Assembly (NCBI GenBank): GCA_010015675.1
Contig: ML976979.1
Span: forward strand, 112,700 to 176,699
Length of the DNA stretch: 64,000 bases
Direction: 5' to 3'
Source: Byssothecium circinans
Lineage: Eukaryota; Ascomycota; Dothideomycetes; Pleosporales; Massarinaceae
Shown here: positions 57,201-64,000 of the stretch, piece by piece
How the letters are laid out: the number at the start of each line of letters is the position of its first letter
Numbering within the stretch: the first letter of the stretch is position 1
Made by a program: the position numbers and the translations under genes
Notes under the pieces: model-generated
Told to the model about the DNA's origin: nothing
Database searches by the model: none
The model's input: only the letters and a program-made list of their open reading frames with translations

Positions 57201-57445
57201 GGCGGGCGAGACAATCGCTGTTAAAAGAGCTTAGTGGATATCTTGGAAGAATTGAGCTCAGCGAGGCTGCAGAAGACGCTGCGTTCGTTGATCGCTTAAT
57301 TCGAGCTGTGGAATCCGAGGAACGGGATGCTATGAGATGCGTTCAGTTACCAGAATTTGGCGACGTGGGAGCGGAAGTCTCATCTTCTGCAACTGACTTA
57401 CCGATCGTCAACGATGCTGCGAACGTGCCAATGGTTGGGACTTGA
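54270..57445 (+). pseudogene. 2-oxoglutarate/Fe(II) oxygenase-like protein, copy B: iron site lost, in-frame stop
   Basis: Same architecture as copy A: exons 54270-55589, 55720-56135 and 56188-57445 (997 sense codons if the internal stop is ignored). Copy A's third intron has no counterpart. Where A has the iron ligands AHRD, B has AETQ (Glu203, Gln205), and the distal histidine is proline (DVHPEFRP, with a histidine one residue earlier); only the arginine in SGYRL is kept. B also has an extra acidic run near residue 50 coded by GAAGATGAA repeats. A TAG at 55756-55758, right after the splice, interrupts the frame at VLLRKETLVA, where A reads VILMRKLHLVEKFF. An ATG at 55768 reopens the frame. 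It could be two separate proteins, a truncated one, or dead. The first 440 codons are otherwise intact. Confidence 0.78.
54416..54502 (+). repeat. GAAGATGAA-type coding repeat in copy B
   Basis: Purine-rich imperfect GAA/GAT/GAG triplets coding for about 29 consecutive mostly acidic residues (EEEEDEEDEDNEDEDDEDED and on). Copy A lacks this expansion. Confidence 0.85.
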
Positions 57446-57881
57446 TGCGAGTCGACACTCAGTGTATGTACAATAGGTATCTCGATACAGAGGCTTCTCG
57501 TTTGTAATGCAAAGCCGTATGTCAAAGCCTTAAGTGTACGCGATTTTATGTGACCGTTGAGTGACACGTTTGAGAGTGGGACTATAAAATCTCAGTACCT
57601 GAACACTTCAACATCTCAATCCATCCGCGCACTATATCGATTAGGGGGCTGATAATTGGTCGAAACCCTAAATCTAGGCCTTAAGGGTCAGCAGTTTGAT
57701 TGCGGGATAGCTTAAATAGCCTCATTGAGATAGGTTTATTGGTCGAGTCCCATTAAGGTGATTGGACGACTAATATCGGCTTAACGACATGGTGAACCCT
57801 TTTCTCTCTTTCGCCATCTCCCCTCCCACTCTTCACACACAGAGGGCTTGACTTTTCACCGCGCAGACACTTTCTACAATC
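57446..57881. other. Intergenic region
   Basis: 436 bp with no open frame of note; promoter of the following small gene. Confidence 0.4.
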
Positions 57882-58664
57882 ATGGACGCTTCGGTGCTTC
57901 GAGGTCTACTAAGTTCACCGCTCGAAATCCAGTGCGAAATTCTCAGGCTACTCGCCGACAACCTCGACGCGTACTCCGCGGTCATTCAACAGCCCGAAAT
58001 TGCCAGAGTTCTGCAATTCAACTTCAAAACCCAGCTCCGCCTGTTGCGAAAGTGGCATCCTGGGCCGCATGCCAACGAGCTCCAAAGCATACTCGTCACC
58101 GTCGTTCTCGTGCGCATTCAAGGCACCCGATCGACCAAGAAGCTAGTAAAGCTTTTAGATGCATCGCTCCAAACGGCAGAGATGGACTTCAAGCCCAGTG
58201 AACCGAATGATGCAGTCGAGTACATACACCAATACAACGCGTTACACAGCTCCACCAAACGCATCGCCGCATCGTTCGCCTTTACAAACCTATCTCGTTA
58301 CGCGTCAACGCCACGGGACGCCAAACCTCCATCTGGTCTCGACCTCCCCACTACTATAGAAAAGCACCGTATCCAACGTGCAATCTATCGTCTACACCTC
58401 TACGTTGCGGTCTGCAACTTACCTAAGAGCAAACGCAAGCGAAATCGCCAAAAGCGAGTCAAACTTCTCTTCACCCGAGGGACGAGCTGGGAATTCGATG
58501 AAATTCGAAGCATTGCGGAATGGATCATATCGAGATTTCCGCGAAAAAATCAGATGCGATGCGAACATGCGTACGACAGGCAATTCTTCGAACACATCCA
58601 CATGCACTTTGAGCAAGACACAGCTCCCCTCGTATACAACTCTGCAGCAAAAAAGCAGCTATAG
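57882..58664 (+). CDS. Hypothetical protein, possibly F-box-like
   Basis: Intronless, 260 aa. The N-terminal segment SSPLEIQCEILRLLADNLDAY resembles the L-P-x-E-I-x-x-x-I-L start of an F-box, after which the protein is largely helical. A basic cluster (KSKRKRNRQKRVK, about residues 188-200) looks like a nuclear localisation signal. The end HAYDRQFFEHIHMHFEQ is aromatic and histidine-rich. No family recognised; a role as a protein-interaction adaptor is a guess. Confidence 0.65.
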   Translation: MDASVLRGLLSSPLEIQCEILRLLADNLDAYSAVIQQPEIARVLQFNFKTQLRLLRKWHPGPHANELQSILVTVVLVRIQGTRSTKKLVKLLDASLQTAEMDFKPSEPNDAVEYIHQYNALHSSTKRIAASFAFTNLSRYASTPRDAKPPSGLDLPTTIEKHRIQRAIYRLHLYVAVCNLPKSKRKRNRQKRVKLLFTRGTSWEFDEIRSIAEWIISRFPRKNQMRCEHAYDRQFFEHIHMHFEQDTAPLVYNSAAKKQL

Positions 58665-58733
58665 GTTAAAGTGTATTTTAGAATATAGTTAAGATAATAT
58701 AAGAGATAGCAATAAATTGTTTAAAACTCTGTT

Positions 58734-60241
58734 TTATAGCAGCGCGACTGCGTACTGGTCGCGGGTAGTGTTGGGCTTAATTTCCTTCGGTGGACGCTCG
58801 CAAACGGGACAGATCAGGTCTTCTCGCGACCCTAACCCACGACTTCTTCGCACAAGAGAATTCTGTTTTAGCTCGGTGACATCTTTGTGTTTGTCCTTCA
58901 AGTGGCATCGAAAGTCTGCCTCACTTTCGAACTCCAGGTGGTGATCTATATCGCAGGCCCACGTCATCATATGTACTCGCCGCGCCCAATCTTCGCCGTG
59001 AAAGGATGTCATATGCGCCACTCAGTCCGTGGGCGAGTCGAAGAATCGTATGTTTTCTTAGCATTTCTCTGACAAGCAGATGTAGGGCTGAAGGTCGTGG
59101 TCGATGTGTTTTCTGAATTACGATCAGCTAGGAACTGTGAGTGACGGACGAAATACATGCCTCCAATATACCTCGGTCAGGCACGACTCAGGCAGTGGTT
59201 CGAAGCAATAAGGGCAAATGCACCGTCCTCCGTAGCCAGAAGGAGTTGGTGGGTTTGGATAGTCCCGCACTTCTTCCTCGCTTGGGACGGGTCCGCTCCT
59301 TTGGCTCGAGATCTCGGTTTTAGTTTTCATGCGTCTGCTTAACAGACTTGGGTTTACCTTCGAAAGTTGAGTGGTTGATGGAGGTTGGAACTGTTTTATC
59401 GCTTCATCCTTGACGGCCGGTCGCACTGGAGCGGATTTTATAGGCGGCATTGAAGCAATTGCATGCGGCTTTGGAAAAGATTCTGTACTGGGCGCGCTGC
59501 CGCCCGTTTCGAGGTGTCCGGAATAGGCTAGCTTCTCCTCATGCCTTTGCTTGTACAGTAATCGCTTGCAACGGAGGTATATAGAGTATCCCAGGTGGTC
59601 GGCTAGCGATTTCTGAGCTGCAGGAAACTGACGTCGTACAAGCAACTTTGCCAGTTCACAAAAATACGCATCGTCAGGCCTGGAGTAGTGGGTATCCAAG
59701 CGCTCCGACGTAGTAGGGATTGTCGACTTCCTGACCCGCACCACCAAGTCCAGTAGCATATCCATTGATAAATCAACGGTCTCCCATGGGGTGCCCTGGT
59801 ACGCCTGCCATCTCTTCTCGATGCTCGTTTCATCCGGGCGTTTGTCTCTCCTCGCCCCCCTGAAATCGCGTCCACGCCGGAAGAAGCCGAGGATGCTAGC
59901 GGCCCTTGGGGAGAGCGTATGACTTTCTCCAGGTTTGAGGTGATTGCACCAAGAAGGCCAACAATAGCCATCTGAACGTCTTCATGGTCTCGCAGGCGGT
60001 CATCTAGACGAAGGCCAGGACGACTCGTCACTCCAGCGTACTTGCTCCATATTGATAATCGTTGTTTTAAGGAGGCAACCAAAGTTGCTGCGCCCGTGTC
60101 GGATGCGGAAGTATTTGTATCGACAAGCTCCAAACATCGATTAACGGCGTACAGTATCCTCGTGTCGTCCGCTGGAGCCGAAGTTGCCAAGTCGGCAGCC
60201 TTGTGGCCTTCATTCGGTGATTGTTTTGGGGTCGACGCCAT
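58734..60241 (-). pseudogene. AcuF-like C2H2 zinc-finger protein, broken
   Basis: Reads on the minus strand from an ATG at 60241 (MASTPKQSPNEG). The N-terminal 120 residues are helical (VNRCLELVDTN, MAIVGLLGAITSNLEKVI). Near 59880-59920 the frame shifts by one base; the new frame holds IEKRWQAYQGTPWETVDLSM through RCICPYCFEPLPESCLTEVY, a C2H2-style module. A 48-bp intron at 59113-59160 with a GC donor (GCATGT) joins to KHIDHDLQPYICLSEKC. Two in-frame stops follow, TAA at 59058-59060 and TGA at 59022-59024, and then the frame continues (WARRVHMMTWACDIDHHLEF, LICPVCERPP) to 58734. The layout matches the fungal 'oxidoreductase acuF-like C2H2' family, of unknown function. One stop (TGA after SPTD) stands where the family usually has tryptophan. 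Confidence 0.7.
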
Positions 60242-60438
60242 CTATACAGTGACGACTAGAGCCTACGATAGGCTTGTAGTGCTAAGTCACGGCATGACAA
60301 TCAAATGCACAGAGGTGATGGGTGGGAAAAGGTCGCCTCAACCCGCCCCTCGCTTGCAGCCTATCCCCAATCTTATCGATAAGGATAGACTTCCCCGCAT
60401 CCCTTCACAGTTTCAGCCTCGCTCGAAGAGTCACCACC

Positions 60439-63400
60439 ATGCCACCCACCACCGTGCATCGCGGATTCACTGATTATGAGGAGTTCTAGGATATCGTACA
60501 GTCTCGCCCGATCCCATACCTTTGGCGCTGTGCTCCCGATCGAACCTCTCTCGCAAATCATTCGATATGGCGTGTGACGCTGCGGGCATCCAGCTGAACC
60601 CACATCAGCGGGAGAGCCTCGCCACCGATTTCGTGTGGGACATGCAGCTCCTTAAGGACGTACGCCCTGTCTTCACCCATGCCTCTTCCCGGACGAGTGG
60701 CGACGGCTGTATATTGTTCATTGGTGGAAGACTGGTGGAACTTAAACTTCAGCTCCAACCTTTTCAGATCCCCTGCGATCTATCACGCATTGCCGACGAT
60801 GAATTGCGAACATGTTCGAGGTACCTCAGCTCCATCTTGTCGTCTCTGGATGGTCTGCTCAGTGACAAGATTCTCGATTACCCGATTCTCTCGAAAAGGA
60901 AAGGGCAGCTCCAGGTATTTCCCCTCGCTTTGCGAATCGGCTCATGGCCAGAAATCTAACAACCCATAGGGCCCCAACCAAAAGCTGGTAGCCATCAAAG
61001 ATCTCATGTCGTTCCGGTACAAAGCATCATCAGATCCTTCCAATAGAAAGCAGAGTGGGGAACCCTATAAGGATGGGTTTTCGAGCGAGGTTCTCGCCAC
61101 TTTCGTCGACTTCGACATTGGGTTTTCGGAAGCAAAAGCCCTTGCTAGCTCTCTCACCTAGCTGACCGTGTCCTTGAACTCTATCCTTCATCGAATCCCC
61201 TACGCATCACAGCTCATGGAGAAACAGATCGACGTGCCGGTTGACGACACACTACGAATACATGATTTAGTGCCTGCCATCAAGGAGACACAGAAGCTTT
61301 GTTGCGCATTGGACCATGTCTTGGACTTGCTCAGGGCTAGTTTGGGAAGCTGTGGTGCGGACTACGTTGTTGGGGTCCAACTATTTGAGCCTTTCACTAA
61401 CGTAGAAGGGCTGCGCGTCCTCCTTTCCACTTGCCATTCGTCCAAGATGCCAGGCCGTTGGTACCCTCTACGATGCCACCAACACCGGTAAGCCGTGACG
61501 AGCGAATAATCCGCGGTGTTGCTAAGACTTCGCATAGCGCTTCCGGAGCCCCGAGGGTGACTTCGAATCTGGATCTCTGTGGATGCGTCAAGGAGGCCTT
61601 GTCTCGCCGTTTCCGCCTGAAAGTTTCGTACGACGGTTCCGCCATGTGGGAAACAACTACCGGCACCGACCGTATCGATAAAAAAGACATTCTGTCTTCC
61701 CTAGTCCGGCTCTCGCACTTTTTACAAGAGGGGTACACCACTTCTACCTCAGCTGACGATCGTTATATCCGTAGAGGGGAGAGGAGGAGGCTACAGTGTC
61801 TCCTCACTATGGGCATGCTCTACCTCTACCGCAGTAACTGGTTCAAGACGATCTGGGACGCCGAATATATAGAATTCAACCGCACCGCACTTCCGACGCA
61901 GTTCAGCAAACCCTACGCATTCGGTAGCCTGGCTTCCGATGGATCGACCGAAGGAAATTCTGATTCAAGCTCTTGCGACGAGGAGGATATGGGAACCTTC
62001 ATGGCCAAATTTGGGCTGCTTCTCCTGCAGATCGAATGTCGGCAGCGACTGCGACTCAACGAAGAAGAGCTAGATGACGAGTGCGGCATTGAGATGGCCC
62101 TGGACCGATATTTGAAAGAAAGGGCGGGCGAGGTTGAGGATCCCATTGCCAACGTCCTTTGGAACTGTCTTGGTTTCATCAAACTAGTCGAGCAGGTCGA
62201 ACATCCGTCCATCACCAGCGAGGACATGAAAGAGCGACTTGTCATCATGGAAGAGATCTTCTTACCACTGAAAGAAAATCTAGAAATTAACTTTGGCGCG
62301 ATAGCCGCCGAGATCCCGGGGATTATCCAAGGACATTGGGACCCGGATCCTTTACTCTTCAAGCATCAACAAGAGGACGGAAACGACGAATGGGCTGCCC
62401 TTTCTCCGCCGGATGTCCCGACTCCCAACCTACCTCCGGACCTCCCAAAAATTTCAGATACAACGAGCATACCCAATGGGGAACCCAAGGAGATTATCAT
62501 TGATCATCTGCAGGTGGTCAATGCTGGCGTTCACGTTGATGTTCCCGAAGCCCCACCGCATGAGGTATATTCCGAGGACAGTGCCGTTCCATGGAAACTC
62601 ATCACCTTCCTCGGCAACGGCCTATGGACCAGAGTCGAAGAAGTCGAGCCAACAGCCCAAAACCCCGCCGTCCGTGGCGGCCTCGCCGGATATGTGCGCA
62701 AGGTAGTACGCAACACCGGTCTGCCCCGAGACCGAGCGAAACGTCTCGCAAGTCTGGAACAGGAAGTCCGTATCATGGCATCGCTATCGCACCGCCATGT
62801 CGTGCGCTTGCATGCAACATACACGCTCAAAAATGACTTCGCAATGATCATGAGCCCAAAAGCAGATGCAACCCTTCGAGACTACCTTGAACTCAACCCA
62901 CGGCCCGACCAAAATTCCCCGGTATATCACTGGTTCGGCTGCCTGGCATCCACGTTCGCCTATCTCCACGCGCAGACGCGGAAGATCAGGCACCGAGACG
63001 TCAAACCCACAAACATACTGGTCAAAGGCTCACAAATTTTTGTCAGCGATTTTGGCATATCCAAAGACATGTGGGATGACTTGACGTCCACGTCGGGACC
63101 CGTAGATGCACGATCATGGATGTACTGCGCCCCAGAAGTGGCGGCTGAGGACACCAGAGGCCGATCCTCGGACATCTTTTCCCTGGGCTGCGTCTTCTTG
63201 GAGATGGCCACCAACCTCCTCTGGAAGCACGGAGGCTCGATCGCGAAGCTGCATGGGATCATCAGGGTCGAAAACAGGATGGCGTATCACTCTTCCCTAG
63301 ACCGCGTTCTCTGGTGGATCGTGACAATGCACCGATCATGTTCGCAGACCGACCCGTGCCCCTCCTCTCCCGCGCCGAGGAAGAAGACTCCGCCGTTCCT

Positions 63401-63662
63401 CGAATGATGTATATGTATGCTCTACGAGGCGCCGGAATCTCGTATTTCAGCCCAGGACTTGGCCTCCGTAGTTTGCAGCGCGGACAGGCAATTATCTCAA
63501 TGCGATCGCGGCCATTGGACGTGTGGGTCATGTAAAGGTATAGCTGTACCGCGGACGAAATTGCAGTTCCAGTGGCCGATCGATACGGGAGACGATGCCT
63601 ACGAGGATGGGTGTCCCGGTTGGGATTCGGTGAAGTGGGACATCAAATCTGATGATTTGTAA
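60439..63662 (+). pseudogene. Serine/threonine protein kinase with large N-terminal domain, broken
   Basis: Divergent from the C2H2 gene. The N-terminal domain lies in pieces: 60522-60914 (FVWDMQLLKDVRPVF), an intron 60915-60969 and then 60970 onward (NQKLVAIKDLMSFRYK), with a TAG at 61159-61161 and a frameshift at about 61400-61430. From 61431 one frame runs to 63404 and includes a full kinase domain: FLGNGLWTRVEEV (loop), GYVRKVVR (lysine), LEQEVRIMASLSHRHVV, HRDVKPTNILVKG, FVSDFGIS and YCAPEVAAED. A TGA at 63405-63407 then stops it, but the same frame continues as MLYEAPESRISAQDLASVV, the usual end of such kinases, to TAA at 63660-63662. The kinase core has all catalytic residues, so a shortened product from 61431 or later could still be active; the start of any such product is unclear. 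Confidence 0.72.
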
Positions 63663-64000
63663 CACGAGATGCTAAGAAGCCGTGACACCCTGCCCATAAG
63701 AGTATGGCTTCGCAAGCATCGACTTAGATTTGCCGGAAATGGGCCCAAGCTGCAAGAGAACCCGAAAGCCATGCGCCACCCCTCTAACGCTGTCCGCTTT
63801 GGCTCAAAAGAGAGCCATCAATAGCCCGTCAGCGCGACTACTATAGGTCAACTTCTACATCCGATCTGGTGGACATCGCAAAGAAGCGCACAGCAAGACA
63901 TCAACACAAGATCTCGACTCAGTATCTAACTAAAGCTCTCTCAGCCTCCTCTACACGCCCTCCTCCGCATGATTGCCACAGCGACTAACGCTGCCTCGTG
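63663..64000. other. Intergenic region at the window edge
   Basis: 338 bp with no coding frame; nothing recognised. Confidence 0.4.

Overview
This window is eukaryotic and fungal: most genes are interrupted by 45-130 bp introns with GT...AG borders and CTAAC/CTGAC-like branch sites, there are no operons, and the gene content is that of a filamentous ascomycete (Pezizomycotina; a dothideomycete is my best guess, from the style of the lineage-restricted proteins). No RNA gene or CRISPR array was recognised. Exon structures below were worked out by hand from splice signals and reading-frame phase; where phases close exactly across all exons confidence is high.

Region 1 (1-17.4 kb) is mostly housekeeping and catabolism: a 5'-truncated BTB-like gene; a DHCR24-like FAD oxidoreductase divergent from a vanillyl-alcohol-oxidase-type flavoenzyme, which is convergent with a zinc alcohol dehydrogenase (a plausible small aromatic-alcohol module); the splicing factor MFAP1; a GTPBP1-type translational GTPase (8 exons); indoleamine 2,3-dioxygenase (5 exons); a T4 Rnl-like RNA ligase; and an F-box-like/DUF7730-style protein.

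Region 2 (17.5-38.6 kb) is accessory. It starts with a complete but dead Fot1/pogo-like DNA transposon (17480-19311; 59 bp terminal inverted repeats, TA target duplication, transposase full of CAG-to-TAG type stops). Then come a kinase-fold protein, an alpha/beta-hydrolase - FAD monooxygenase - MFS transporter trio around one shared promoter, lineage-specific proteins, an unusual SDR, a decayed monocarboxylate-type MFS gene, a gene with two apparent frame breaks, and a small kinase with one apparent frameshift.

Region 3 (39.1-48.3 kb) is one giant gene for the Fmp27/Hobbit/SABRE bridge-like lipid-transfer protein (2,991 aa).

Region 4 (48.3-64 kb) is a repeat-scarred accessory block. An assembly gap of 740 N lies inside a second transposon of the same family. 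To its right stand two tandem paralogues of a 2-oxoglutarate/Fe(II) oxygenase-like protein: the first keeps the HxD...H...R iron/2OG site and ends in a SUMO-interaction-like motif, the second has lost the iron ligands and carries an in-frame stop. The block closes with a divergent pair, an AcuF-like C2H2 protein and a serine/threonine kinase, both broken by stop codons and frameshifts. The nonsense changes here and in the transposon (CAG to TAG, TGG to TGA) have the form expected of repeat-induced point mutation (RIP); that is an inference.
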